Below are positions 18,830-28,243 of a stretch of DNA of 64,000 bases, piece by piece (the first letter of the stretch is position 1; each line of letters begins with the position of its first letter). The notes beneath the pieces were generated by a model. That model did not search any database and was not told the origin of the DNA. It saw only the letters and a program-made list of their open reading frames with translations. Source of the DNA: Erwinia endophytica (GTDB lineage: Bacteria; Pseudomonadota; Gammaproteobacteria; Enterobacterales; Enterobacteriaceae); contig NZ_RQVV01000011.1 of NCBI RefSeq assembly GCF_009295515.1, forward strand, positions 124,001 to 188,000. The letters are read 5' to 3'. A program made the translations under genes and the position numbers.

Positions 18830-19546
18830 ATGGCTATTGCTGGGTTTGGTGATAATGGCTGGGGACAACTGATCTTCAGCGCCACAATGACGACGTTGTT
18901 GCTGTCTCTGGCCGCCATGGCGGTGGGCGCTGTCGTCGGCAGTGGCGTGGCCGCGCTCAGGTTGTCGCCGCGTCGGTCAGTACGCTGGGTGGGCGACGTC
19001 TACTCGGTGATTTTTCGCGGTATCCCGGAGCTGTTGATTATCTATCTGTTTTACTTCGGCGGCGCCGGTTTAGTGACCCAAATTGGCCATTTCTTGGGGG
19101 CGGATGGTTTTATCGACGTTCCGCCTTTTCTGATCGGCGCACTGGCGATTGGCTTGATCTCCGGCTCCTATCAGGCTGAAGTGTTCCGCGCCGGAAGACT
19201 GTCGCTGAACAACGGCGAGATTGAGGCTGCACAAGCGATCGGCATGCCAGCGTGGCGCATCTTGCAGCGTATTATCTTGCCCCAGGTGGCGCGTTATGCG
19301 CTGCCTGGACTGGCGAATGTCTGGCAGATGAGTCTGAAGGATTCCGCACTGATCTCCGTCACCGGTATTGTTGAACTGATGCGCGCCAGCCAGGTGGCAG
19401 CGGGGTCCACCCGGCAATATTTCACCTTCTACCTGATCGGCGGCGGTTGTTATTTGCTGCTGACGGTGCTCTCTAACAGCGCGTTTAAACGCGCTGAAAA
19501 ACGCCTGGGACGTGCGCACCAAAGCCGCACCGCGGCGCACAGCTAA
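18830..19546 (+). CDS. Amino acid ABC transporter permease (HisQ-like)
   Basis: An inner-membrane permease of 238 residues with about five membrane spans and the family EAA-type loop around residue 140 (EAAQAIGMPAWRILQRIILPQ). It pairs with the permease at 19558 to form the channel of a polar amino acid uptake system. The ribosome site is GGGGAG, 15 bases after the binding-protein gene. Its order in the operon matches hisJQMP. Confidence 0.92.
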   Translation: MAIAGFGDNGWGQLIFSATMTTLLLSLAAMAVGAVVGSGVAALRLSPRRSVRWVGDVYSVIFRGIPELLIIYLFYFGGAGLVTQIGHFLGADGFIDVPPFLIGALAIGLISGSYQAEVFRAGRLSLNNGEIEAAQAIGMPAWRILQRIILPQVARYALPGLANVWQMSLKDSALISVTGIVELMRASQVAAGSTRQYFTFYLIGGGCYLLLTVLSNSAFKRAEKRLGRAHQSRTAAHS

Positions 19547-19557
19547 CGGAGCAGCCG

Positions 19558-20301
19558 ATGATTGATTTTCCTTTTCTGAGCGACACGTTCCTCAAGCTGG
19601 CCACCGCGTTACCGGTGACGCTGGGGCTGTTTTTTTCTTCATTGCTCCTCGGCGGCGTGCTGGCGATGGGGATCCTCGCGATGCGCATGAGTCGTCATCT
19701 GCTGCTGAGTGGTTTTGCCCGTGCTTATATTCTGGTGTTTCGCGGCTCGCCGCTGATGATCCAGCTGTTTCTGATTTATTACGGATTAGGGCAATTTGCC
19801 GTGGTCCGCCACAGTTTTATCTGGCCGGTATTGCGTGAGCCGTTTTTTTGCGCGGTGGTCGCGCTGGCGCTGTGTACCGCTTCTTATACCGCGGAGATTT
19901 TTCGTGGTGGATTGCTGGCCATCCCCGCGGGGCAGATTGAGGCCGGGATGGCTTGCGGCATGTCGCGTTGGTTGCTGCTACGGCGGATTATTGCGCCAGT
20001 GATGTTACGTTACGCCTTGCCGGCTTACTCCACCGAAGCGATTCTGTTGGTGAAATCCACCGCGCTGGCCAGCCTGGTCACGGTGTGGGATGTGACCGGC
20101 GTGGCCCAGCAAATTATTCAGCGAACTTACCGCACCATGGAAGTATTCGTCTGTGCTGCGCTGATTTACCTGATCCTCAATTTTATTATTGTGCAGATTT
20201 ACGCCTGGATAGAACGCCGCCTGACGCCACAGTTGCGTGCGGTGGATACTGCGCCATCCCTGCCTGTTCCCCCTGTGATTGCCGGAGAGAAACATGACTA
20301 A
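19558..20301 (+). CDS. Amino acid ABC transporter permease (HisM-like)
   Basis: The second permease, 247 residues, again with about five membrane spans. The cytoplasmic EAA-type loop is at [20 protein letters not shown]. The start lies 12 bases after the previous gene with GGAG upstream. Its last 8 bases overlap the start of the ATPase gene, indicating coupling. The two permeases most likely form a heterodimer, as HisQ and HisM do. Confidence 0.92.
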   Translation: MIDFPFLSDTFLKLATALPVTLGLFFSSLLLGGVLAMGILAMRMSRHLLLSGFARAYILVFRGSPLMIQLFLIYYGLGQFAVVRHSFIWPVLREPFFCAVVALALCTASYTAEIFRGGLLAIPAGQIEAGMACGMSRWLLLRRIIAPVMLRYALPAYSTEAILLVKSTALASLVTVWDVTGVAQQIIQRTYRTMEVFVCAALIYLILNFIIVQIYAWIERRLTPQLRAVDTAPSLPVPPVIAGEKHD

Positions 20302-21076
20302 TTCCGCCCCCGTGACGCTCTCAATGCGCGAAATCTGCAAGTCGTTTGGCTCACTGGAAGTGCTGAAAGGCATTTCACTTGAAGCGTATAAAGGTGATGT
20401 GATCTCGATTCTGGGCGCCAGTGGCTCCGGTAAGAGTACCTTTTTACGTTGCATTAATTTGCTGGAAACGCCGGATTCAGGCGTGGTAAGCGTAGCGGGT
20501 GAAACTATCGCCATGAAGCGCCATGCGCAGGGACATCAGTTGGTGGCCAGTCATAAGCAGATTGAAACATTGCGCTCGCGACTGGGAATGGTGTTTCAGA
20601 GCTTTAATCTGTGGTCGCATATGACCGTTTTGCAGAATGTGATTGAAGGGCCGCTGTATGTATTGAAGCGCAATCGTAAAACCTGTATTGAACAGGCCGA
20701 ACAGATCCTGAATCGGGTGGGATTGTTGAACCGTAAGGATTTCTATCCTGCTCAGCTTTCCGGCGGACAACAGCAGCGAGTCGCAATTGCGCGGGCGCTG
20801 GCGATGGAGCCGGAGGTGATGCTGTTTGATGAGCCGACGTCGGCGCTGGATCCAGAGTTAGTGGGCGAGGTGCTGAAGGTGATGCGCAGCCTGGCGGAAG
20901 AGGGACGTACCATGCTGGTGGTTACCCATGAGATGGGGTTTGCGCGTACGGTATCGAACCGCGTGGTATTTATGCATCAGGGAACAATTGACTGCCAGGG
21001 AACGCCGGAAGAGATGTTCGGCGAATGGGGTTCGCCGCGCTTCCAGCAGTTTATCTCCAGCCACCAGGCCAACTGA
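20294..21076 (+). CDS. Amino acid ABC transporter ATP-binding protein (HisP-like)
   Basis: A 260-residue ATPase energising the transporter. The Walker A motif is GASGSGKST, the signature [16 protein letters not shown], Walker [14 protein letters not shown] and the switch His in VTHEMGFA. Like HisP it has the insertion between Walker A and the Q loop ([10 protein letters not shown]...). I use the ATG at 20294, which has GGAGAGAAAC; a GTG/ATG five codons earlier is less likely. The HutH-like gene begins one base after its stop. Confidence 0.95.
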   Translation: MTNSAPVTLSMREICKSFGSLEVLKGISLEAYKGDVISILGASGSGKSTFLRCINLLETPDSGVVSVAGETIAMKRHAQGHQLVASHKQIETLRSRLGMVFQSFNLWSHMTVLQNVIEGPLYVLKRNRKTCIEQAEQILNRVGLLNRKDFYPAQLSGGQQQRVAIARALAMEPEVMLFDEPTSALDPELVGEVLKVMRSLAEEGRTMLVVTHEMGFARTVSNRVVFMHQGTIDCQGTPEEMFGEWGSPRFQQFISSHQAN

Positions 21077-21077
21077 T

Positions 21078-22613
21078 ATGACGACGACAGAACAGGTGAT
21101 GTGGGGCGACAGCCGGCTGCACTGGCAGGAGGTCGTGAAAGTCGCAAAGTCAGGCGCCCACTTGCAACTGAGCGAAGCGGCATGGCAGCGGATTGATGCT
21201 GCACGGGAGATTGTCCGCCTGATTGTGGCGGAAGGGCAGATTGCCTATGGCATTAATACCGGGCTGGGGGCGCTGTGTAACATCACCCTGGCGGAAGATC
21301 AACTCAGCCAGCTGTCGCGCAATACGCTGATGAGCCATGCCTGTGGCGTGGGGCCAAAACTGAATGAGGTCCAGGCGCGGGCGATCATCTGTGCGGCGAT
21401 AGCAAATTACAGTCACGGTAAATCAGGTATTTCGCCCGTGGTGGTTCAGGGGCTACTGGCATTACTGAATCATGGTATTACGCCGCTGATCCCGGCGCAG
21501 GGCTCGGTCGGCTATCTGACCCATATGGCTCATGTTGGGCTGGCGCTCATTGGTATCGGTAATGTGAGCTATCGTGGCGAGACAGTGACCGCCGCACAAG
21601 CGCTGGCGTCGGCAGGGTTGTCGCCCTGTCCGCTGGGCGCCAAGGATGGCCTCAGTCTGGTTAACGGCACGCCATGTATGACCGGGCTCGCCTGCTTAGC
21701 CCTGGGGGAAGCCAGTCGACTGCTGGATTGGGCCGATGTGACCGGCGCCATGAGTTTTGAAGCGTTGCGCGGTCAGATAGCGGCTTTTGATGCTGAAATT
21801 CTTGCACTGAAGGAGAGTGAGAACGTGCAGGTGGTAGGGGAGAGGCTACGGCAATTGCTGACAGGCAGTGAAATTATTGCGCGGGCTAAAGGGGTACGGA
21901 CCCAGGATGCACTGAGCCTGCGTTCAATCCCGCAAATTCACGGAGCATGCCGTGATCAGTTTGACCATGCCGTACGACAAATTGAAACGGAACTGAACGC
22001 GGCAACGGATAATCCGTTGGTGCTGGGGACGACGGCTAACTGGCGAGTGGTTTCCCAGGCCAATCCACATGGCCAGTCGGTGGCGATGGCGGCAGATGTG
22101 TTAGCGATAGCGCTGGCGGAAATAGGCAGTGTGGCGGAACGCCGTCTTGACCGGTTAATTAATCCGTTGGTCAGTGGGTTACCGGCGTTTTTGGTGGCTC
22201 AGCCAGGAGTGAATTCCGGCATGATGATCGCTCAGTACGTGGCGGCTTCGTTGTGCGGAGAGAATCGGCAACTGGCGCAACCCGCGGTACTGGATAATTA
22301 CGTTACTTCGGGCCTGCAGGAAGATCATCTGAGTATGGGAACCAACGCGGCGCTGAAGCTGCTGAAGCTGGCGGAGAATACTTATCAGATCCTCGCGATT
22401 GAATATTTACTCGCCGCACAGGCGCTGGATTTTCTTGGCGTGGATAACGCGGGGGAAGGAACAACCTGTGCCTGGGCAATGTTGCGTGAGCAGGTGGCCG
22501 TCTGGCAGGAAGATCGCTGGTTGGCGCCGGAGATTGAGAAAGCGGCGGAGGTGATTAAGACACGGTGTTTGTTCTCATGGCGGCGGTGTGCCGGGCCAGC
22601 ATCACACTGTTAA
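21078..22613 (+). CDS. HutH-like lyase homolog lacking the MIO tripeptide
   Basis: A 511-residue member of the HAL/PAL aromatic amino acid lyase family. The fold is intact: AYGINTGLG (Tyr57), LVNGTPCM (Asn196), LRSIPQIHGA with Arg282, TDNP and LQEDH with its Glu are present. In the region where HutH reads [14 protein letters not shown], this protein reads GSVG-YLTHMAH; the three MIO-forming residues are missing and everything else aligns without gaps. HutH Tyr284 is Leu279 here and HutH Phe333 is Pro. It therefore cannot form MIO and is unlikely to deaminate histidine. It starts one base after the ATPase stop, so it belongs to the transporter operon. A lyase acting on a histidine betaine is my hypothesis; a non-catalytic role is the alternative. 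Confidence 0.85.
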   Translation: MTTTEQVMWGDSRLHWQEVVKVAKSGAHLQLSEAAWQRIDAAREIVRLIVAEGQIAYGINTGLGALCNITLAEDQLSQLSRNTLMSHACGVGPKLNEVQARAIICAAIANYSHGKSGISPVVVQGLLALLNHGITPLIPAQGSVGYLTHMAHVGLALIGIGNVSYRGETVTAAQALASAGLSPCPLGAKDGLSLVNGTPCMTGLACLALGEASRLLDWADVTGAMSFEALRGQIAAFDAEILALKESENVQVVGERLRQLLTGSEIIARAKGVRTQDALSLRSIPQIHGACRDQFDHAVRQIETELNAATDNPLVLGTTANWRVVSQANPHGQSVAMAADVLAIALAEIGSVAERRLDRLINPLVSGLPAFLVAQPGVNSGMMIAQYVAASLCGENRQLAQPAVLDNYVTSGLQEDHLSMGTNAALKLLKLAENTYQILAIEYLLAAQALDFLGVDNAGEGTTCAWAMLREQVAVWQEDRWLAPEIEKAAEVIKTRCLFSWRRCAGPASHC

Positions 22614-22710
22614 TTTTTTAGCGCTCAGGTCGCGTAAGATAAATACGGCTGCGGTTGACGCCGTCCGTGGCCAAACGTCCGCTTATCCGGATATCCCTTC
22701 CATCAACATC

Positions 22711-23331
22711 CTATTTCCGCGCATCTGGCCGGGTCATATCGAACCGCAGATCGTCGCTGATGGCGTAATAGGCGCTCGGGCCGCCAGCCCGTAAAATTGG
22801 ATGCGCTTTCGCGGTCTGGTAAATGCCGTTTTCCAGTAGGTCGTCAGCAATATGGATGACCACTGCTTCGCCCAGTACCAGCCACTGGTCGAGTTTTTCG
22901 CCATTTGCGGTCTGCAACTGGATTAATTGTGTCAGCTTGCATTCGAAATTCACCGGACTTTCCGCCACCATACTGACGTTAACCTGTGTGCCGGGCAGGG
23001 CAGTCAGCCCCGTCAGGGCAAACTCATCCACACCGTGCGGCACGGTGGCAGAACTCTCGTTCATTGCTACGGCCAGCTCGCGCGTGGCCAGGTTCCAGAC
23101 AAACTCACCCGTCTCGGCAATATTCGCCACGCTGTCTTTCCATCCCTGGCTGGAAAAACCGATGATCGGTGGCTGATAATTAAAACAGTTAAAGAAACTG
23201 TACGGGGCCAGATTACGCTCGCCTTGAGCACTCTGCGAACTGATCCAGCCTATCGGCCGGGGGCCAATGATGGCATTCAGCGGGTCGTGCGGCAGCCCGT
23301 GACCGAGGCGGGGTTGATAAGAATAACTCAT
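22711..23331 (-). CDS. Flavin reductase family protein
   Basis: A 206-residue flavin reductase-like FMN-binding protein (DIM6/NTAB family). The conserved start of the family, DPLNAIIGPRPIGWISS, is followed by NLAPYSFFNCFNYQPPIIGF. A perfect AAGGAGTTAAC precedes the ATG. It converges with the HutH-like gene and forms the right-hand edge of the hut island. Its sequence differs clearly from the flavin reductase at 5821-6399, so the pair is not a recent duplication. Substrate and partner are unknown. Confidence 0.82.
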   Translation of the reverse strand: MSYSYQPRLGHGLPHDPLNAIIGPRPIGWISSQSAQGERNLAPYSFFNCFNYQPPIIGFSSQGWKDSVANIAETGEFVWNLATRELAVAMNESSATVPHGVDEFALTGLTALPGTQVNVSMVAESPVNFECKLTQLIQLQTANGEKLDQWLVLGEAVVIHIADDLLENGIYQTAKAHPILRAGGPSAYYAISDDLRFDMTRPDARK

Positions 23332-23360
23332 GTTAACTCCTTAAAATTAATCTACTTCCC

Positions 23361-23480
23361 CATGTCCCGTCATATTTCAAGCCACCGGTATGAGGGAGGC
23401 AGCCAGCCTGGTCGCTTAGCTGGGTAAGCACGTTGAGATGTCTGCACGTCCAGCCTGCAATGGGTATTATTTAGGGGGTA
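23361..23480. repeat. Degenerate ERIC-like intergenic repeat
   Basis: The segment starts CCCGTCATATTTCAAG, contains GGTAAGC in the middle and ends GGGTATTATTTAGGG. These are the outer and central landmarks of ERIC elements of enterobacteria. The inner part is diverged and the total length, about 120 bp, fits. It lies between the flavin reductase and rlmF, at the right border of the hut island. Confidence 0.5.
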
Positions 23481-23571
23481 AATCACCTCCTGCCTGGGGA
23501 AAAGCAGTGGTAGCGGTTTACGATTTTTACCACAGCGGGTATCTTACGCGCCTCAGACAAGGGAATCGACC

Positions 23572-24504
23572 ATGAAAAACACCGCCGAAAAGGGCCAACT
23601 CCATCTCCGCAACCGCCATCGCGGGCGTTATGATTTCTCCGCACTGATCGCCAGTCATCCGCCGCTGGCGGCGTTTGTGACGCTTAACCCGTATGGCGTT
23701 GAATCGGTCGATTTTGCCGATCCGGCGGCGGTCAGGATGCTGAATCAGGCGCTGTTGCATCATTTCTATCAGATTGAACACTGGGACATTCCTGATGGTT
23801 TTCTCTGCCCGCCGGTGCCTGGCCGGGCCGACTATATCCACCATTTGGCGGACCTGCTGGCAGAAGATAACCATGCCGTGGTGCCGCGCAATCTCAATGT
23901 CCTTGATATTGGTTGCGGTGCGAACTGTATTTATCCGCTGATTGGGTATCGCGAATACGGCTGGCGCTTTACCGGCAGTGAGGTCAATGAAGAAGCAATG
24001 CGCGCCGCTAACGCGATTATTGCTGCTAATCCTGGCCTTAACCGCGTTATTCGCCTGCGCCGGCAGAAAAACCCACACGCGATTTTTAACAACATCATTC
24101 ACAAAAACGAACAGTATCATGCGGTTATCTGTAATCCGCCATTTCATGCCTCGGCCAGCGAGGCGTTGCAAGGCAACCAGCGTAAAGTGCGTAACCTTGG
24201 CCTGGGTAAGAACGCCTTGCTCAACTTTGGTGGTCAGCAGGATGAATTGTGGTGCGAAGGCGGTGAAAAGGCCTTTATCACCCGGATGATCGATGAAAGC
24301 GTCATCTTTGCCCGCCAGTGTCTCTGGTTCAGCTCACTGGTTTCACGCAAGGAAAACCTGGCGGAATTGTGGCGTGCGCTGGAACAGGTTGGTGCCATTG
24401 CCGTGCGCACCGTCGATATGGCCCAGGGCCAGAAGCAAAGCCGCTTCATCGCCTGGACCTTTATGGATAAACCACTGCGTGAACGGTTGATGTCCCGCGT
24501 TTAA
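23572..24504 (+). CDS. rlmF: 23S rRNA m6A1618 methyltransferase RlmF
   Basis: A 310-residue SAM-dependent methyltransferase that modifies N6 of adenine 1618 in 23S rRNA. The SAM-binding motif DIGCGAN is at 112-118 and the N6-adenine catalytic motif NPPF at 188-191. The basic N-terminus ([16 protein letters not shown]) and the block [14 protein letters not shown] match E. coli RlmF (YbiN). It restores the E. coli gene order after the hut island. No clear terminator follows. Confidence 0.95.
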   Translation: MKNTAEKGQLHLRNRHRGRYDFSALIASHPPLAAFVTLNPYGVESVDFADPAAVRMLNQALLHHFYQIEHWDIPDGFLCPPVPGRADYIHHLADLLAEDNHAVVPRNLNVLDIGCGANCIYPLIGYREYGWRFTGSEVNEEAMRAANAIIAANPGLNRVIRLRRQKNPHAIFNNIIHKNEQYHAVICNPPFHASASEALQGNQRKVRNLGLGKNALLNFGGQQDELWCEGGEKAFITRMIDESVIFARQCLWFSSLVSRKENLAELWRALEQVGAIAVRTVDMAQGQKQSRFIAWTFMDKPLRERLMSRV

Positions 24505-24875
24505 TCGGATGCGGGCAATGACGGGAAGCTGAGCGCCGAGGTTGTCACTGTGTCTGTAGTGAGAGGGATATGTTGATTGTGCATAGGGGGCCGGTGTTGT
24601 TCCTAACCTCACGGGGACAACCTGTCACTCCTGATTCTGTTGTACCGACTTTTATCGCAGGCCGTCCGCATCGTTCTGGAAAGCCAGGTTGAATACGACA
24701 TACAGTGGGCGACACTCAGTGCCATTGTTGCAAGGATGTCGGGGGGATTACCTTAGAGTGAGCGCCCATCATTAGAGGATAAACACTTCAGTGAGAGTCA
24801 TCAGGCTGGTGGGGAGAAAATCTTCCAGACGTCCCCCTCAAGGGAGAAGAGGACGTCGACAATAAACGACAAAAA
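24505..24875. other. Intergenic region between rlmF and glnQ
   Basis: This is 371 bases between convergent genes. I find no ORF with homology. The only structure is a small TCACT/AGTGA hairpin near 24544-24561. A short GTCG/CGAC stem next to an A run lies near the glnQ stop. No convincing terminator for either gene is visible. Confidence 0.4.
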
Positions 24876-25598
24876 TCAAGTCACGTGCTGCAAAAACTCC
24901 TGCAAACGGGCGCTGGGGGGATTGTCGATCAGTTCATGCGGATTGCCATCTTCAGCAATACGGCCTTTGTCGATAAAGATCAGGCGCGAGGCCACTTTTT
25001 TCGCGAAGCCTATTTCATGAGTGACGATAACCATGGTCATACCCTCTTCAGCCAGATCCTGCATCACCTTCAGCACTTCATGGCGCAGTTCCGGGTCCAG
25101 CGCTGAGGTTGGTTCATCGAACAGCATCATCTTTGGTTTCACGGCCAGCGCCCGGGCAATCGCCACGCGCTGCTGTTGGCCGCCCGACAGTTCGGAAGGG
25201 AAGTGATGCGCACGTTCGGCCAGTCCCACTTTACCCAGCAGTTCTTTGGCCAGTCGGTGGGCTTCTTCCTTTTTCGTGCCACGCACGCGGATTGGGCCAA
25301 AGGCGACATTATCCAGCGCGTTCATCTGGGGAAACAGGTGGAATTGCTGGAACACCATTCCTGCCTCCTGGCGGATCAGGCGCTCATCAACCTTCGGATC
25401 GTTAACCTTCAGACCGTCGACAATCAGCTCTCCGCTGGTTATCTCTTCCAGCTTATTGATGCAACGTAGCAGCGTGGACTTACCGGAACCAGAAGGACCG
25501 ATAATCACCACCACTTCACCCTGATGGATCGTCAGATTGATGTCATGCAGAACCTGAGTCGGACCAAAATGCTTGGAGACGTTTTTAAATTCAATCAC
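24876..25598 (-). CDS. glnQ: Glutamine ABC transporter ATP-binding protein GlnQ
   Basis: A 240-residue ATPase of the high-affinity glutamine uptake system. Walker A is GPSGSGKST, the signature [16 protein letters not shown] and Walker [14 protein letters not shown]. It is the same length as E. coli GlnQ. Its start overlaps the glnP stop by 4 bases. It is the last gene of glnHPQ on the minus strand. Confidence 0.97.
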   Translation of the reverse strand: MIEFKNVSKHFGPTQVLHDINLTIHQGEVVVIIGPSGSGKSTLLRCINKLEEITSGELIVDGLKVNDPKVDERLIRQEAGMVFQQFHLFPQMNALDNVAFGPIRVRGTKKEEAHRLAKELLGKVGLAERAHHFPSELSGGQQQRVAIARALAVKPKMMLFDEPTSALDPELRHEVLKVMQDLAEEGMTMVIVTHEIGFAKKVASRLIFIDKGRIAEDGNPHELIDNPPSARLQEFLQHVT

Positions 25599-26254
25599 AG
25601 GATTTTCATCCTTCTTTCAATACGACGCAGAACAAAGCTCAGCACCAGGGTAATAATCAGATAGATAACGGCCACGGCGCTCCAGATTTCCAGCGCCCGG
25701 AAGTTTCCGGCAATAATTTCCTGGCCCTGACGGGTCAGCTCCGCCACGCCAATCACGATAAACAGTGAGGTGTCCTTGATGCTGACGATCCACTGATTGC
25801 CCAGCGGTGGCAGCATACGACGCAGCGCCAGCGGCATAATCACGTAACGCAACGTCTCGCGGCGCGATAAGCCCAACGCCAGACCCGCTTCGCGGAAACC
25901 ATTGTTGATCGACAGCACCGCGCCACGGGTGATTTCTGCGATATAAGCGCCGGAGTTAATCATAATGGTGATAACCGCTGCGCTGAAGGGATCAATCCGC
26001 AGATCGGTAAAAGCCATTGGCAAGGCAAAGTAAATAAACATCACCTGGACGACAATTGGCGTCCCGCGGATCAGTTCAATGAACACCAGGGCGATGTTAC
26101 GTGACAGCCAGCCGCCGTAAGCACGCGCAAACCCCGCCACCAGGCCGATAATCAGTCCACCGATCAGGCCGAGGACAGAAATCCACAGCGTCAGTCTGGC
26201 ACCTTCGAGCAGGGCCGGAATCGATGGCCAGATGACGCTCCAGTCAAACTGCAT
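25595..26254 (-). CDS. glnP: Glutamine ABC transporter permease GlnP
   Basis: A 219-residue inner-membrane permease with about five spans, which forms a homodimer in the glutamine transporter. The start [19 protein letters not shown] and the cytoplasmic loop [20 protein letters not shown] match E. coli GlnP. It lies between glnH and glnQ and is coupled to glnQ through an overlapping start. Confidence 0.97.
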   Translation of the reverse strand: MQFDWSVIWPSIPALLEGARLTLWISVLGLIGGLIIGLVAGFARAYGGWLSRNIALVFIELIRGTPIVVQVMFIYFALPMAFTDLRIDPFSAAVITIMINSGAYIAEITRGAVLSINNGFREAGLALGLSRRETLRYVIMPLALRRMLPPLGNQWIVSIKDTSLFIVIGVAELTRQGQEIIAGNFRALEIWSAVAVIYLIITLVLSFVLRRIERRMKIL

Positions 26255-26340
26255 TAGTTATTCTCCGGTTCAAAACCATCTCCTTGTTAGAGGACGGGAA
26301 AAAAGCAGGCGTGTACGCCTGCAAAAAATAGAACTAAATA

Positions 26341-27087
26341 TTATTTAGGCTCGGTGCCGAACCATTTTTTATACAATGCGCTGTAAGTCCCATTTTCACG
26401 CAGCGTTTTCAGTGCGCCATTGACTTTCTCACGCAGTTCGTCGCTGCCTTTCGGGAAGGCTATGCCGTACTGCTGTGCTTCGAGAGAGTCGCCAACCGCT
26501 TTGAACTGGCCTTTACCCGCGGTATGGATAAAGTACTGGATATTCGGCGTGTCGTGCAGAACCGCATCAGCCCGTCCCGTTCCCAGCTCCATATAGGCGT
26601 TGTCGATATTCGGGAACTGACGCAGGTCTTTCGTTTTGATGTGTTGCTTAGCGTAGTCTACCGAACCGGTACCACTCTTAACCGCGACCACTTTACCGTT
26701 CAGATCATCAATACCTTTAATCTGATTGTTGTTGGCTTTCACCATGACTTGCAGGCCGCTTTGGTAGTAGCCGTCGGAGAAATCGATGGCTTTCTTGCGC
26801 TCATCCGTAATGGTGATGCCAGCTATCGCAAGATCGATGTTGCGGGTCTGTAGGGCAGGAATGATGCCACTGAAATCCATCGGTTTCAGGGTGTAATCAA
26901 TATTCAGTTGTTTAGCGATAGCGGCCCATAATTCCACATCGAAACCAACATATTTATCACCCTGCTTAAACTCGAAAGGCACGAAGGCAGTATCAGTCGC
27001 GACCACCAGCTTCTTTTCTGCGGCAGTGGAAGAGACAGCAAACGCCAGCGTCAGCGCAGCCAGGGAAAACTTAATCATCGATTTCAT
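26341..27087 (-). CDS. glnH: Glutamine-binding periplasmic protein GlnH
   Basis: A 248-residue periplasmic receptor for L-glutamine with a signal peptide cleaved probably after AVSSTAA. The mature start [19 protein letters not shown] and the stretch [20 protein letters not shown] are typical of GlnH. It is the first gene of glnHPQ. The ribosome site AAGGAT lies 5-6 bases before the ATG. A sigma-70 promoter lies about 80 bases upstream, and a sigma-54-like sequence lies between promoter and gene. Confidence 0.97.
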   Translation of the reverse strand: MKSMIKFSLAALTLAFAVSSTAAEKKLVVATDTAFVPFEFKQGDKYVGFDVELWAAIAKQLNIDYTLKPMDFSGIIPALQTRNIDLAIAGITITDERKKAIDFSDGYYQSGLQVMVKANNNQIKGIDDLNGKVVAVKSGTGSVDYAKQHIKTKDLRQFPNIDNAYMELGTGRADAVLHDTPNIQYFIHTAGKGQFKAVGDSLEAQQYGIAFPKGSDELREKVNGALKTLRENGTYSALYKKWFGTEPK

Positions 27088-27104
27088 TTTTTATCCTTAT
27101 GCCC

Positions 27105-27126
27105 TCAGGCAAGATTTTTCGCCTGA
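27105..27126 (-). other. Hairpin in the glnH leader
   Basis: TCAGGC (27105-27110) and GCCTGA (27121-27126) form a 6-bp stem with a 10-base loop, 17 bases before the glnH start. Its function is unknown. Confidence 0.35.
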
Positions 27127-27145
27127 TTGAATGCCCGTGTCAGTA

Positions 27146-27161
27146 TGAAAAACGGATGCCA
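27146..27161 (-). promoter_or_regulatory. Possible decayed sigma-54 promoter of glnH
   Basis: On the minus strand TGGCATCCGTTTTTCA keeps the GG of the -24 element and the correct spacing. The -12 GC is changed to TC. E. coli glnH has a sigma-54 promoter in this place, so this may be a weakened remnant. Confidence 0.3.
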
Positions 27162-27171
27162 CTTATGGCGG

Positions 27172-27200
27172 AATATATGGAAAGCAGCACGTTAAGTCAA
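27172..27200 (-). promoter_or_regulatory. Sigma-70 promoter of glnHPQ
   Basis: Read on the minus strand, TTGACT (27200-27195) and TATATT (27177-27172) are separated by 17 bases. This is close to the sigma-70 consensus and predicts a leader of about 80 bases. Confidence 0.7.
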
Positions 27201-27333
27201 TTTATATGGCGGCAGACAGCCCGGGGCCTGAAGATGGCTAATCATGTGTCAGGATAAGGAGAAGAGATTTTTAGACAACATCGTGTTGTCACTGAATTTT
27301 CGCCGCAGATTTAAAAATTAAATAAATCGTTAT

Positions 27334-27597
27334 TTAGCGCAGTTGGCTGTCTTTGCTGCCGCGGCGATTATACAGACTGATGGCTTGTGCCTTGTCGCGG
27401 ACTTGTTGGCACTGTACGCAATATTTTACCCCGGGCAAGGCCAGTCTCCTGGCTTCAGGAATCGGTTCACCGCAGTGTTCACAGTACTCCGCGCTGTGGC
27501 CCTGATGCAGTGAGCGGCGCGCCCGGGAAACCGCGTCATCAATGGTTGAATCAATTTGTTCTTGTACGGCATCATCACGTGCCCAGCCGCTGGCCAT
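27334..27597 (-). CDS. ybiI: DksA/TraR-type zinc finger protein YbiI
   Basis: An 87-residue C4 zinc-finger protein of the DksA/TraR family. The four cysteines lie in CEHCGEPIP and CVQCQQ. The start MASGWARDDAVQEQIDSTIDDA and the end NRRGSKDSQLR match E. coli YbiI. Its role is not known; a DksA-like contact with RNA polymerase is possible but the coiled-coil arm is short. It follows dps on the same strand, about 96 bases away. Confidence 0.93.
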   Translation of the reverse strand: MASGWARDDAVQEQIDSTIDDAVSRARRSLHQGHSAEYCEHCGEPIPEARRLALPGVKYCVQCQQVRDKAQAISLYNRRGSKDSQLR

Positions 27598-27661
27598 GGT
27601 TAACCTCCAAAGAAAAATCAGATGAAAGGCGTCATCTGCTACGTTTGTTGTACGGTGACGG

Positions 27662-27685
27662 GCAGGCCGCCTGAAAAGCGACCTG
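27662..27685 (-). terminator. Hairpin after dps
   Basis: GCAGG-CGC/GCG-CCTGC arms form a stem with one mismatch just after the dps stop. There is no long T run, so termination may be partial. Confidence 0.35.
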
Positions 27686-27693
27686 CAGGGACA

Positions 27694-28197
27694 TTACTCG
27701 ATGTTAGCTTCGATAAACCACAGGAATTTATCCAGATCACGGGATGCTGCGGTAAAAATATCCGCGGTGTCTTCATCTTCAACTTCGGTAATCGCTTTAC
27801 GGGTATCGTTAGCGACGACAGCATAACGTTCGGCCAGGGCTTTAAGATGATCCTGTACGCTATGAATATTCAATGGATAGCTTTTTAGTGGTGTGTTGTT
27901 ATTGACGACCTGAGTTGTCCCCAGTGCCACGCCACCCAACTGGACCACGCGTTCCGCGATGGTGTCCTGGTGCTCGTTGATGGTGGTCCGGAAACCATCA
28001 AGCATTTCATGTACCGCGATAAAGTTTGCACCGCGCATATTCCAGTGCGCCTGCTTGGTTATCAGAGACAAATCAATGAATTCTGTTACCAGACGATTAA
28101 GCACCTCAATGGTGGCCTTTTTCTCTTCGTCAGCCACGTTGTTAAGGGTATAAATCAGAGCAGAAGATTTTGTTTTTACCAGCTTAGCGGTACTCAT
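27694..28197 (-). CDS. dps: DNA protection during starvation protein Dps
   Basis: A 167-residue ferritin-like protein, the same length as E. coli Dps. It forms a dodecamer that oxidises and stores iron and binds DNA in stationary phase and under oxidative stress. The ferroxidase-site helix [20 protein letters not shown] and [20 protein letters not shown] are conserved. The basic N-terminal tail ([11 protein letters not shown]) supports DNA binding. Two ATGs are adjacent; the second (28197) matches E. coli and is well spaced from GAGGATATGA. Confidence 0.97.
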   Translation of the reverse strand: MSTAKLVKTKSSALIYTLNNVADEEKKATIEVLNRLVTEFIDLSLITKQAHWNMRGANFIAVHEMLDGFRTTINEHQDTIAERVVQLGGVALGTTQVVNNNTPLKSYPLNIHSVQDHLKALAERYAVVANDTRKAITEVEDEDTADIFTAASRDLDKFLWFIEANIE

Positions 28198-28243
28198 CAT
28201 TCATATCCTCTTAATGTCGATTGTCCTGAAAATGACAGGAATA

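Noticed and set aside
22540-22613. Frameshift at the C-terminus of the HutH-like protein
   Set aside because: The last 20 residues (after EVIKT) look odd, but total length fits the family and the other frames offer no better continuation.
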